Shown here piece after piece: positions 16,174-24,447 of a stretch of 64,000 bases of DNA; positions within the stretch are counted from its first letter, which is position 1, and the number at the start of each line of letters is the position of its first letter. A program made the position numbers and the translations under genes. The DNA is from Streptomyces cinnamoneus (GTDB taxonomy: Bacteria; Actinomycetota; Actinomycetes; Streptomycetales; Streptomycetaceae). The stretch covers positions 124,001 through 188,000 of the forward strand of contig NZ_BMVB01000010.1 in assembly GCF_014650495.1 (NCBI RefSeq), read 5' to 3'. The notes below the pieces were generated by a model, which saw nothing but the letters and a program-made list of their open reading frames with translations, was not told the origin of the DNA and did not search any database.

Positions 16174-16595
16174 GCATGATCAAGCCCATCGAAGTGGACT
16201 GGCAGCAGGAGACCGGCCGGCTCCACATCCGCTACGAGCATCCCGACGGCCGACATACCCGGACGCCCGCGCACCGTGAGTCCGTACCGGCGCGCGCCGT
16301 GCTCGACCTCGACGAGGACGGGCGCCTCCTCGACGCCGACATCAAGGGCCTGACGCCCACGGTGGTCCGGCGCCTCGCCCCGTACTCCTGCTCCTCGGTG
16401 ACGGAGAACTCCGGGCCCGGCATATCGCTCGACGCCGACGCCGCCTGGCTCTGGCTGCACCTGCGGAAGGGCCCCCGCGACCGGCAGCTGCGCGGTGACG
16501 CGCACGTCCTCCTCGACTTCCGTGACGGCCTCCTGGCCGAGGTCACGCTCACCCTGCACGAGGCCCGGGGCCGCACCGCCGAAATGAGTGGCTGA
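16170..16595 (+). CDS. Tandem DUF2283-like small protein
   Basis: The 141-residue protein starts at the ATG overlapping the previous stop (ATGA). It appears to hold two copies of a small beta-rich unit, IEVDWQQETGRLHIRYEH followed by AVLDLDEDGRLLDADI, and ISLDADAAWLWLHLRKGP followed by HVLLDFRDGLLAEVTL. Each unit pairs a strand-turn-strand with a D-x-D-G hairpin, the style of DUF2283 proteins. No catalytic motif is visible. Position inside the operon suggests a helper or binding protein; its function is unknown. Confidence 0.6.
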   Translation: MSMIKPIEVDWQQETGRLHIRYEHPDGRHTRTPAHRESVPARAVLDLDEDGRLLDADIKGLTPTVVRRLAPYSCSSVTENSGPGISLDADAAWLWLHLRKGPRDRQLRGDAHVLLDFRDGLLAEVTLTLHEARGRTAEMSG

Positions 16596-16597
16596 CC

Positions 16598-17803
16598 ATG
16601 CTCGCTCCCTACAAGGACTGCCTGAGCCGGCCCCACGTCACGTACCTCTTCGCCACCAATCTGCTGGGCCGGCTGCCCAACGGCATGGCACCGCTGGGCA
16701 TCGCCCTCTTCCTGCGGTCGCACGGCATGGGGTTCGGGGTCGTCGGCGGCATCACGGCCCTCTACGGGCTGTCCACCGCCGTCGGCGGTCCGCTGCTCGG
16801 CCGGGCCGTCGACCGGCACGGCCAGCCCAGGGTGCTGTGGATCAGCGCCGTGGTCTCCGCCGCCGGCTTCCTGGCCCTGATCTGGGCCGGCGGCAACACG
16901 GGTGCGGCGGCGGCCGCGGCCGCCGTGGCGGGACTGGCCTCGCCTCCGCTGGAGCCGTGCCTGCGCACCCTGTGGCCCGACGTCCTCGACGACAAGCGCG
17001 CCATCGCCACGGCCTACGCGCTCGACGCCGCGCTGCAGGAGGTCGTCTTCGCGGCCGGCCCCCTGTTCGTGGTGCTCATCGGCTGGCTGGCGGGACCCGG
17101 GCCCGCCCTCGCCGTCACCACCGTCGCCATGGTGGCCGGAACGCTGGCGTACGTGAGCCCCGAGCCCGTCCGCCGGTGGCGCGCCGAGCCGCGCCGGCCC
17201 GACTGGGCCGGGCCCCTGCGCTCCAGCATGCTCCGCCGCCTGCTGGTGGCCCTGGCCTGCGTGGGCGTGGGACTGGGCGGCCTCAACATCGACACCGTCG
17301 CGTACCAGGAGCACATCGGCCAGTCCGGGCTCTCCGGCATCCTGCTCGGCGTCAACGCCGCCGGCGCACTGATCGGCGGGCTGATCTACGGGGCCCGGCA
17401 GTGGAAGGCCACGACCATGCGTCAGCTGCAGGTGCTCCTCGCCTGCATGGCGTGCTGCTACCTCCTGCTCGCGCTGGTGCCCCCGCCGGCCGTGGCCATC
17501 GCGCTGGTCTTCCTCGCGGGCCTGTTCCTCTCCCCGGTCCTGGCCTGCGGCTTCGCGATCATCGGGGACGTCGCCCCGCCGGGCACGGCGACCGAGGCGT
17601 TCGCCTGGATGGTCACCGCCGTCCTCACCGGCAACGCCGCCGGCTCGTCCGCGGCGGGCGTCGCCGAACAGCACCTCGGCCTGTGGGCCTCCTTCCTCGT
17701 CCCCGGACTGGCGGCGCTCGCCTCCGCCGTCGTCGCCCTCGTCCTCCTGCGCGACGCCGCGCAGCCGTCGGCCACCCGCTCCGTGAAGGCAACGCACCCG
17801 TGA
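16598..17803 (+). CDS. MFS transporter
   Basis: The 401-residue protein has 12 predicted membrane helices and the MFS loop 2-3 signature in diverged form (GRAVDRHGQPRVLW, corresponding to G-x-x-x-D-R-x-G-x-R). The halves are separated near RRWRAEPRRPDWAGP, and the C-terminal half carries GLGGLNIDTVAYQEHIGQ. It most likely exports the cluster product or a precursor across the plasma membrane. It follows the DUF2283-like gene by 2 bp and overlaps the HAD gene (GTGA), so it belongs to the same transcript. Confidence 0.85.
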   Translation: MLAPYKDCLSRPHVTYLFATNLLGRLPNGMAPLGIALFLRSHGMGFGVVGGITALYGLSTAVGGPLLGRAVDRHGQPRVLWISAVVSAAGFLALIWAGGNTGAAAAAAAVAGLASPPLEPCLRTLWPDVLDDKRAIATAYALDAALQEVVFAAGPLFVVLIGWLAGPGPALAVTTVAMVAGTLAYVSPEPVRRWRAEPRRPDWAGPLRSSMLRRLLVALACVGVGLGGLNIDTVAYQEHIGQSGLSGILLGVNAAGALIGGLIYGARQWKATTMRQLQVLLACMACCYLLLALVPPPAVAIALVFLAGLFLSPVLACGFAIIGDVAPPGTATEAFAWMVTAVLTGNAAGSSAAGVAEQHLGLWASFLVPGLAALASAVVALVLLRDAAQPSATRSVKATHP

Positions 17804-18597
17804 AACCACTCCTGATCGTCTCGGACCTCGACGGCACCCTGCTCGACTCCCGGACCCGCGTCACCGACCGCACCCGCGAGGCCGTCCAGGCCGTCCGCAA
17901 GGCCGGCCACACCTTCGTCATCGCCACCGCACGGCCCGTCCGGGACGTCCGGCCGATAGCCGAGGCCCTGGGGCACACCGGCGTCGCCGTGTGCGGCAAC
18001 GGATCCCTCGCCTACGACTTCGGCCTCGACGAGGTCGTCGACCACCGGCCCATCGCCCAGGACGCGGCCCGCACCGCCCTCGCGGCGCTGCGCGGCGGCA
18101 TGCCGGGCGTCCGGCTCGGCACCGAACGGTGGCCGGAGCTGCTCCTGGAGGACGACTTCGCCCTCGACCCCCGATACTGCGCCGACGCCCGCCGCGTCCG
18201 CGCGCTGGAGGACGAGCTGGACGAGCGGGGCTTCGGCAAGCTCATCGTCCAGGCCGACGGCACCGCCCCCGACTACCACCGCACGGTCGCGGACCTGCTG
18301 CCCAACGGCTTCGAAGTCACCCTCTCCTCGGGCCAGTTCTGCGAGGTGACGCGGGCCGGCGTGGACAAGGCGACCGGCCTCGCACGCCTGGCCGCCCGGC
18401 TCGGCCTGAGCAGCGCCGACACCATCGCCTTCGGCGACATGCCCAACGACCTCCCCATGCTCGCCTGGGCCGGCCGTTCGGTGGCCGTGGCCAACGCGCA
18501 CGCCGAGGTCCTGGCCGCCGTGGACGAGGTGACCTTCTCCCACGACGAGGACGGCGTGGCCCGGTACCTCGAACGGCTGGTGGGGACGGGCTGCTGA
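17800..18597 (+). CDS. HAD-superfamily phosphatase (Cof type)
   Basis: The 265-residue protein from GTG 17800 has the HAD motifs: SDLDGTLLDS (nucleophile and acid Asp), a motif II Thr in FVIATARPV, a motif III Lys in GVDKATGL, and GFGDMPNDLPML-type motif IV (text FGDMPNDLPML). The large insert between motifs II and III is the C2 cap of Cof-type phosphatases, which dephosphorylate sugar phosphates and nucleotides. In a nucleoside pathway it would remove the 5'-phosphate at the end. That role is inferred from context. Confidence 0.88.
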   Translation: MKPLLIVSDLDGTLLDSRTRVTDRTREAVQAVRKAGHTFVIATARPVRDVRPIAEALGHTGVAVCGNGSLAYDFGLDEVVDHRPIAQDAARTALAALRGGMPGVRLGTERWPELLLEDDFALDPRYCADARRVRALEDELDERGFGKLIVQADGTAPDYHRTVADLLPNGFEVTLSSGQFCEVTRAGVDKATGLARLAARLGLSSADTIAFGDMPNDLPMLAWAGRSVAVANAHAEVLAAVDEVTFSHDEDGVARYLERLVGTGC

Positions 18598-18623
18598 GCG
18601 GCACAGGCGGCAGGAGCACGGCC

Positions 18624-19628
18624 ATGACCGGTCATTCGTTCGAAAGGAATCCGCAGGTGGACATGGCGCTGATAGGTTCGGGGCGAGGCGCCCGGCACGC
18701 AGAATGGCTGACGGAGTGCCCCGGCTTCACCGTACTGGAGCCGGACACCGACCCACTGGCGCTGATCCGGCGCGAAGGTCTGGACGCAGTCGTCGTGGCG
18801 ACGCCCACGCACGCCCACGCGGAGCTGGTCACCGAGGCGCTGCGCCGGGACCTGCTGGTGGTGTGCGAGACGCCCCTGGCCCCGGGCGCACCGGCCGCAC
18901 TCGGGCTCGCCGAGCTGGCCGCGTCGCTGCACGGCCGGGCCCACGTCCCCTTCCAGTGGCGGGAGAACCCCGCCCTGCAGTCGGCCCGCAGCTCCCTCCT
19001 GCACGGCGCGATCGGCGAGCTCGTCGCCCTGGACATCGCCCTCGACGACGACTCCCACGCCGGCCCCGGCACCCCCTCGCCCTGGCGGGAGAGCCGGGAG
19101 AGCGCCGGCGGCGGCGCCCTGGCCGACCTGGGCTGCCACGCCTTCGACCTGCTGCTGTGGACGACGGGCGTGAGCACCTGGGAAGTGACCTCGGCCTGGC
19201 TGCACCGGGTGCACGACAGCCGCCGCGGGCCCGACGGCCCGGTGGACGTCGACGTGGACGACGTCGCCCAGGTGGAGCTCGCCCCGCTCGGCCACCCGGC
19301 CCGCGCCCGGGTCATGGTCTCCCGCATCACCCCGGAACGCCGGAAGCTGGAGTTCTCGGCCCTGGGCACCCGGGGCACCCTCCGGGTCGTCGCCGACACC
19401 CGGGACGGCTCGGCCGTGCTCACCCTGACCACCGGCGGCCGGACCCGCCAGGAGCAGACCGGGCCGCACCCGATGAACCCCTACCGGCGCCTGGCCGACG
19501 ACCTGGCGACCGGCACGGTCACCCTCGCGACGTTCGACGACGGCCTCGCGGCCGTCAACCTCATGGACGCCGCGTACCGCCGGGCCACCGAGGCACACCG
19601 GACCGGACATGTCGCTGAAGACCGCTGA
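18624..19628 (+). CDS. Gfo/Idh/MocA-type oxidoreductase with shortened Rossmann region
   Basis: In this 334-residue protein ALIGSGRGARHAEWL opens the cofactor domain, followed after an unusually short spacer by LDAVVVATPTHAHAELV, VVCETPLAPG and LADLGCHAFDLLLW, then the alpha/beta C-terminal domain. Compared with ordinary members about 30 residues of the Rossmann domain are missing and the catalytic Lys of the EKP motif is Thr (ETP). It may have altered cofactor use or be non-catalytic. AGGAG precedes the ATG by 8 bases. It overlaps the antiporter gene by 20 bases. Confidence 0.75.
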   Translation: MTGHSFERNPQVDMALIGSGRGARHAEWLTECPGFTVLEPDTDPLALIRREGLDAVVVATPTHAHAELVTEALRRDLLVVCETPLAPGAPAALGLAELAASLHGRAHVPFQWRENPALQSARSSLLHGAIGELVALDIALDDDSHAGPGTPSPWRESRESAGGGALADLGCHAFDLLLWTTGVSTWEVTSAWLHRVHDSRRGPDGPVDVDVDDVAQVELAPLGHPARARVMVSRITPERRKLEFSALGTRGTLRVVADTRDGSAVLTLTTGGRTRQEQTGPHPMNPYRRLADDLATGTVTLATFDDGLAAVNLMDAAYRRATEAHRTGHVAEDR

Positions 19629-21048
19629 CGCGACGCACGTACTCCTCGCCCTGGTCGCCCTGCTGGCGCTGGCCCACCTCGGCGGGTACGTCTTCAAGCT
19701 CCTGCGCCAGCCCCAGGTCATCGGCGAGATCGCCGGCGGCCTCGTGGCCGGGCCCACGGTGTTCGGCCAGATCTCGCCCGAGGCCCAGCACTGGCTGCTG
19801 CCGACCACGGGCGTGACCGCCTCGGTCCTCGGAGCCTTCTACCAGATCGGGCTGCTGCTGCTCGTCTACCTGACGGGCACGGAACTGCGCCGGCGGGGCA
19901 GCGATCCGGAGCGGCGGACGATCGGGTTCATCGCGGTGTCGGGGCTGGCGCTGCCCTTCCTCTTCGGCCTCGGCGTCGCCCGGGTGACCGACCTCGACGA
20001 CCTCGCCGGGACGAACGGCTCGCCCACCTCGCTCGCGCTCGTCTTCGGCATGGCGATCGCGGTGACGAGCGTGCCGGTCATCTCCCGCATCATGCTCGAC
20101 CTCGGCATCCTGCGCACCGCGTTCGCCCGCATCGTGCTGGCCGTCGCCGTGCTGGAGGACGTCCTGCTCTACGTCGTCCTGGCCATCGTCCTGGGCGTCG
20201 CCCAGGCGCACGCCAGCGACGCGTACGGCCTGTGGGCGCTGTTCGGCACGGACTCGGTGCCCATGGCCGTCGTCTACTTCACGGCGGTGCCGCTGCTGTT
20301 CCTCGGCCTCTTCCTGTACGGGGGACCGCCTGTGTACCGCCGGGTGTCGGCCAGCCCGCTGAACTTCCTGGCGGTGCGCAGCCCGATCGCCTTCCGGCTC
20401 GTCTTCGTCTTCCTGTCGTGCGCGGCCTGCAGCGGACTGGGCATCGACCCGATCTTCGGGGCGCTGGTGGCCGGCATGTGCAGCGCCGACGCGGCGGCCC
20501 GGGACGCGGCCCCGGCACGGCCCGGCGGGGCGAGCGCTGCCGCGGCGGGTGCCGGCGAGGGGTCGTACGACGCCCTGCGGTCCATCGCACTGGGGTTCTT
20601 CGTCCCCGTCTACTTCGCCGTCGTCGGCGTCAAGCTGGACCTGGCACACCACTTCGACCCGGTGTTCTTCCTCTGGTTCCTGCTGCTGGCCTGCTGCGCC
20701 AAGGCGTTGAGCGTCTGGCTGGGGGCGCGTCTGGCGGGGGAGGGGAACACCTCGGCCGTCAACCTCGCCGTCGCCATGAACGCGCGCGGCGGACCCGGGA
20801 TCGTCCTCGCCTCGGTGGCCTTCGGGGCCCACATCATCAACGAGGACTTCTTCACCTCGCTCGTGCTGCTGTCCATCATCACCTCACAGATGGCCGGCGT
20901 GTGGCTCGGGCGGGCGGTGAGAAGGGGGGAACTGCCCACCGGGCCGTCCCCCGTGCAGCAACAACAGCAACAAGAGCAACGGCAGCTGCAACAACAGCAA
21001 CAAGCGGTCAAGGACTGCGGTCTTCACATCACGGGAGCGGAAAAGTGA
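19609..21048 (+). CDS. CPA2-family cation:proton antiporter with poly-Gln tail
   Basis: The 479-residue membrane protein shows the Kef/NapA-type core: QPQVIGEIAGGLVAGPTVFG in TM2, YLTGTELRRRG, GMAIAVTSVPVISRIMLDLG and ALVAGMCSADA. About 12 helices are evident. It exchanges K+ or Na+ for protons. The C-terminal tail (about residues 446-465) is almost all glutamine, encoded by CAA/CAG runs, and no RCK/TrkA regulatory domain follows. It overlaps the Gfo/Idh and MTA phosphorylase genes, so it is embedded in the operon; its role in the pathway is unclear. Confidence 0.85.
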   Translation: MSLKTADATHVLLALVALLALAHLGGYVFKLLRQPQVIGEIAGGLVAGPTVFGQISPEAQHWLLPTTGVTASVLGAFYQIGLLLLVYLTGTELRRRGSDPERRTIGFIAVSGLALPFLFGLGVARVTDLDDLAGTNGSPTSLALVFGMAIAVTSVPVISRIMLDLGILRTAFARIVLAVAVLEDVLLYVVLAIVLGVAQAHASDAYGLWALFGTDSVPMAVVYFTAVPLLFLGLFLYGGPPVYRRVSASPLNFLAVRSPIAFRLVFVFLSCAACSGLGIDPIFGALVAGMCSADAAARDAAPARPGGASAAAAGAGEGSYDALRSIALGFFVPVYFAVVGVKLDLAHHFDPVFFLWFLLLACCAKALSVWLGARLAGEGNTSAVNLAVAMNARGGPGIVLASVAFGAHIINEDFFTSLVLLSIITSQMAGVWLGRAVRRGELPTGPSPVQQQQQQEQRQLQQQQQAVKDCGLHITGAEK

Positions 21049-21881
21049 CACAGACAACGGACGTGGAAATCGGCGTCATCGGCGGCTCCGGCTTCTACTC
21101 GTTCCTCGACGACATCACCGAGGTGGCCGTCGAGACCCCCTACGGCGCTCCCAGCGACTCCCTCCTCATCGGAGAGATCGCCGGGCGCAAGGTGGCCTTC
21201 CTGCCCCGGCACGGCCGCACGCACTCGGTGCCGCCGCACCGCATCAACTACCGGGCGAACCTCTGGGCGTTGCGCTCGGTCGGCGTGCGCCAGGTGCTGG
21301 CGCCCTGCGCCGTCGGCGGCCTCCAGGCCCACCTGGGCCCGGGCACGCTCGTCGTCCCCGACCAGTTCGTCGACCGCACCTACGGCCGGGAGCAGACCTA
21401 CTACGACGGCTACGAGCGCCCGGACGGCCTGACCCCGAACGTCATCCACATGTCGATGGCCGACCCGTACTGCCCCGCCGGCCGGCAGGTCGCCCTGGCC
21501 GCCGCCCGCGGCCGCGACTGGGAGCCCACGGACGGCGGGACGCTGGCGGTCATCCAGGGCCCGCGCTTCTCGACCCGGGCGGAGTCGCGCTGGTACGGGT
21601 CCCAGGGCTGGTCGGTGGTGGGCATGACCGGCTTCCCCGAGGCGCCGCTCGCCCGCGAACTGGGCCTCTGCTACACCTCCATCGCCCTGGTCACGGACCT
21701 CGACGCGGGCGTCGAGGTGGGCGAGGGCGTCACCCACGAGGACGTCCTGAAGGTCTTCGGCGAGAACATCGACCGGCTCCGGCCCGTGCTCTTCGACGCC
21801 GTCAAGGCGCTGCCGGCCGAACGCACCTGCCTGTGCAGCCGCGCGCTGGAGGGCCAGGACACGGGCCTCGGCCTCTCCTGA
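21045..21881 (+). CDS. mtnP: S-methyl-5'-thioadenosine phosphorylase family protein
   Basis: The 278-residue purine phosphorylase has GVIGGSGFYSF (phosphate loop), PRHGRTHSVPPHRINYRANL, QGPRFSTRAESRWY and GMTGFPEAPLARELGLCY, the base- and ribose-binding segments of MTAP/MTIP-type enzymes. The reaction is MTA plus phosphate to adenine plus methylthioribose-1-phosphate; relatives accept other purine nucleosides. GTG 21045 has GGGAGCGG upstream and overlaps the antiporter stop. With the adenine phosphoribosyltransferase at the end of the run it would free and re-use adenine. Confidence 0.9.
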   Translation: MTQTTDVEIGVIGGSGFYSFLDDITEVAVETPYGAPSDSLLIGEIAGRKVAFLPRHGRTHSVPPHRINYRANLWALRSVGVRQVLAPCAVGGLQAHLGPGTLVVPDQFVDRTYGREQTYYDGYERPDGLTPNVIHMSMADPYCPAGRQVALAAARGRDWEPTDGGTLAVIQGPRFSTRAESRWYGSQGWSVVGMTGFPEAPLARELGLCYTSIALVTDLDAGVEVGEGVTHEDVLKVFGENIDRLRPVLFDAVKALPAERTCLCSRALEGQDTGLGLS

Positions 21882-21937
21882 AGGCCCCGCTCCGCCGTTC
21901 CGCCGCCCCCCCCGCCCCACTCCGAAGGGAAATCCTC

Positions 21938-22765
21938 ATGATCAGCCCGAAGATGCCCGAGACCGAGGCCGTCTACCGCAGGTCCGGAGACTTCGTCGTC
22001 TTCAACCAGCTCGCCGTCAAGATCGAGATGGACGAGGTCTCCAACGAGGACTACTACGCCTGGCTCGACGACATGAAGGCGACGATCGGCGACCTGGTGC
22101 CCGGTGCCGAGATCGCCGAGAAGGACCAGGCGCGCACCACCCCGCCGCTGAACACGGCCATCTACTACGACACCGAGGACTTCCGCATCCTGGAGACCGG
22201 AGCGCTGCTGCGGACCTCCTGCAACAAGATCACGCACGCCTTCTGCGCCTTCAAGGCCGCCCAGGACGAGAACCACGTCCGCCGCGACCACCGCTACGTC
22301 TTCGACGGCGAGGAGAAGGCGGCCATCCAGGCCGCCCCCGACTCCCCGGAGGCGGTGGCCGTCGTCCAGCGGCTGCTCGCGCGCGACGACATCGAGCACC
22401 CCGGCCGGCACCTGGAGGAGGAGTACGGCATTCCGCGGACCGAGCTGATCCCCACCGTGCGGCTCGACGACTACCGCTACACCTTCTTCGTCTGGCTCGA
22501 CAAGCGCGACGCCCTGCGCTGCAGCATCGACCGCGCGTTCGTGCAGAACCTGAGGCTGCCGGCCGACCAGCGCGAGGAGCGGCCGGTCAGCGAGGTCGAG
22601 CTGGCCATCTACCCGCGCATCGAGGAGGACATCGCGGGCGACCCGCGCGTCGTCGAGCTGATCAAGGTGCTCTCCGAGAACCTGTGCAACCGCTTCTCGA
22701 CGCGCATCACCTCGGACATCAAGTACCAGCGTTCCGCCACCGCCCTGGGCATGGGCGGACGCTGA
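21938..22765 (+). CDS. Uncharacterised protein, possibly CYTH/VTC-like
   Basis: I do not recognise this 275-residue protein with certainty. It contains LNTAIYYDTEDFRILETGAL then LLRTSC and FCAFKAAQDEN, reminiscent of the YYDT...LR...K series in CYTH/VTC tunnel proteins, and later charged strands DDYRYTFFVWLDKRDALRCS and VSEVELAIYPRIEED. It lacks an obvious N-terminal ExExK. No signal or membrane segment is seen. AAGGGAAAT precedes the ATG. If the fold is right it may bind triphosphates or nucleotides. A second CYTH protein lies just outside the cluster at 11101. Confidence 0.45.
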   Translation: MISPKMPETEAVYRRSGDFVVFNQLAVKIEMDEVSNEDYYAWLDDMKATIGDLVPGAEIAEKDQARTTPPLNTAIYYDTEDFRILETGALLRTSCNKITHAFCAFKAAQDENHVRRDHRYVFDGEEKAAIQAAPDSPEAVAVVQRLLARDDIEHPGRHLEEEYGIPRTELIPTVRLDDYRYTFFVWLDKRDALRCSIDRAFVQNLRLPADQREERPVSEVELAIYPRIEEDIAGDPRVVELIKVLSENLCNRFSTRITSDIKYQRSATALGMGGR

Positions 22766-22778
22766 CCCTCCGCCGCCG

Positions 22779-22802
22779 CCGTCCGGTCGTCCGGCCGGAC
22801 GG
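22779..22802 (+). terminator. Possible hairpin terminator
   Basis: CCGTCCGG (22779-22786) and CCGGACGG (22795-22802) pair across an 8-base loop 14 bp after the preceding stop codon. It is followed by a low-complexity ACC/CAG-rich stretch up to the next gene. It may attenuate the long transcript here, in the largest gap (117 bp) inside the cluster. Confidence 0.4.
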
Positions 22803-22882
22803 CACGCAGGCAGCACACCGCACGCAGGACACCGAACGCAGCACACAGCACCCAGCACACCGGACTTGACGAAGGACTCCGC

Positions 22883-23485
22883 GTGAAGATCTTCCTGGCG
22901 CGTCACGGCCAGTCGCAGTGGCAGCTGAACCCCAGCCAGGACTGGGACACCCGGCTCAGCGATCTGGGCCATGAGCAGGCGCGACGCCTGGGGGAGTGGT
23001 GCACCGGGCACCGGCTTCTGGACGCGGAGTCCCGCTTCGAGCCCGGTACGCTGCGGGCCAGCCCGCTCAAGCGGGCCCGGGAGACGGCCGGTTACCTGGC
23101 CGAGTCGCTGCAGCTGCCCGTCGAGGTGCAGCCGTCCCTCACCGAGGCCACCTTCCGCGTGGCCTCGGAACTCCCCAGGGCAGCCGCCCCCTTCGCCCCC
23201 TGGCCCGGAGGTGAACTCCCGGAGCGCTACACGGCCTTCCGTGCGCAGGCCGCCGCGGCACTGGAGGAGCTGACGGGCGTGGCCGAGGCCACCGGACGGC
23301 CGGTGCTCGCGGTCACCCACGGCGGGCTCATCAAGACCGTGCTGCGGATCGTCGCCGAGACCGATTCCTTCTGCCTGAAGCTCTACAACTGCGCCATCAA
23401 CGCCATCGAGTGGAAGGACGGCCGATGGAGGATCCTCCACGTGAACCTCTGGGACCACCTGCCGCCCGAGCTGCGCACCACATGA
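22883..23485 (+). CDS. Histidine phosphatase (phosphoglycerate-mutase family)
   Basis: In the 200-residue protein FLARHGQSQWQ carries the catalytic RHG, SPLKRARETAGYL the second Arg, and LAVTHGGLIKTVLR the second His. An acid residue near LTEATFR probably completes the site. Members remove phosphate from small sugars, nucleotides or riboside phosphates. GAAGGA lies 6 bases before the GTG. It overlaps the DUF190 gene (ATGA). In this cluster it is a second possible phosphatase beside the HAD protein. Confidence 0.87.
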   Translation: MKIFLARHGQSQWQLNPSQDWDTRLSDLGHEQARRLGEWCTGHRLLDAESRFEPGTLRASPLKRARETAGYLAESLQLPVEVQPSLTEATFRVASELPRAAAPFAPWPGGELPERYTAFRAQAAAALEELTGVAEATGRPVLAVTHGGLIKTVLRIVAETDSFCLKLYNCAINAIEWKDGRWRILHVNLWDHLPPELRTT

Positions 23486-23838
23486 CCCCGTACCGGCTCG
23501 TCCCCGCGGCCCGGCTCGTCATCACCGTCCTCAACGGCGCCCTGTGGCGGCGCAAGCCGCTCCACGCCGAGCTCGTGCGCCGGGCACACCGCTTCGGGCT
23601 GGGCAACACGGCGGTGTTCCAGGGCATCGAGGGGTACGGAGCCGACGGGGTCATCCACACCAGCCGCCTGCTCAGCCTGAGCGATCGTCTGCCGCTCCTG
23701 ATCGTCGCAACGGACGAGGAGCCGAGGATCCGCGGCTTCCTGGAAGCGCTCGACCCCGGCATGGACCTGGAGTCCGTGGTGATCCAGCAGGTGCAGACGG
23801 TCGAGTTCCGCTCTCCGGAGGGGGAACCCCGCCCATGA
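23482..23838 (+). CDS. DUF190-family (PII-like) protein
   Basis: The 118-residue protein has ARLVITVLNGALWRRKPLHAEL, ELVRRAHRFGLGNTAVFQGI and EGYGADGVIHTSRLLSLSDR then LPLLIVATDEE, the full DUF190 pattern, a ferredoxin-like fold related to PII signalling proteins. DUF190 genes are frequently next to crcB in other genomes; here the crcB pair is about 13 kb upstream. Both ends overlap neighbouring genes by 4 bases. Its role is probably ligand binding or regulation and is not specified by sequence. The trimmed motif segments are consecutive in the protein. Confidence 0.82.
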   Translation: MTPYRLVPAARLVITVLNGALWRRKPLHAELVRRAHRFGLGNTAVFQGIEGYGADGVIHTSRLLSLSDRLPLLIVATDEEPRIRGFLEALDPGMDLESVVIQQVQTVEFRSPEGEPRP

Positions 23839-24392
23839 CCGACCGCCGCCGCGAGGTCACCGTGCAGGCGCTCGTGGACCATTACGGCCTGGAGCCGATG
23901 CCCCTGGAAGGAGGGCTCTTCCGGCGCACCTGGGCCGGCACGACCGGCACCCCGGCAAGGGCGGACGGCCGGCCGGACGGCTCGGCCATCGTCGTGCTGC
24001 TCTCACCGGCCGACGGACAGTTCTCCGCGATGCACCGGCTGCCCGGCGACGAGGTCTGGCACTTCTACCTCGGCGACCCGGTCGAACTCCTGCTGCTCGG
24101 TCCGGACGGCGACCACCGCGTGGTGGTCCTCGGCCCGGACGTCCTCGGCGGCCAGCACGTGCAGTTCACCGTGGCCGCCGGCACCTGGATGGGCGGAAAG
24201 GTGGCACCGGGAGGCCAATGGTCGCTGTTCGGCTGCACGATGGCGCCGGGCTTCGTCTCCTCCGACTACGAGGGCGGGGACGCCGGAACGCTCTGCGCGC
24301 AGTACCCCGAGGCCGCCCAACGGATCCGGGCCCTGTGCCGCCCGGGAGTTGCGCTGCGCCACCCGGAGGAGTCGGAGGGCAGGACCGGCTGA
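23835..24392 (+). CDS. Cupin-fold protein of the DUF985 family
   Basis: The 185-residue protein has LEGGLFRRTWAG, SAIVVLLSPADGQFSAMHRL, DEVWHFYLGDPVELLLLGPD, AAGTWMGGKVAPGGQWSLFG and MAPGFVSSDYEGGD. These match DUF985, a sugar-epimerase-like cupin family. Histidines at MHRL and VWHFY are in typical ligand positions. The biochemical role of the family is poorly known; nucleotide-sugar or sugar-phosphate binding has been suggested by fold. The ATG overlaps the DUF190 stop, so translation is coupled. Confidence 0.82.
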   Translation: MTDRRREVTVQALVDHYGLEPMPLEGGLFRRTWAGTTGTPARADGRPDGSAIVVLLSPADGQFSAMHRLPGDEVWHFYLGDPVELLLLGPDGDHRVVVLGPDVLGGQHVQFTVAAGTWMGGKVAPGGQWSLFGCTMAPGFVSSDYEGGDAGTLCAQYPEAAQRIRALCRPGVALRHPEESEGRTG

Positions 24393-24447
24393 GCGGCTAG
24401 GGTGACGGGCGCCGGACAGTCGCGCAACGGAAAGCGGAGCAGTACGG

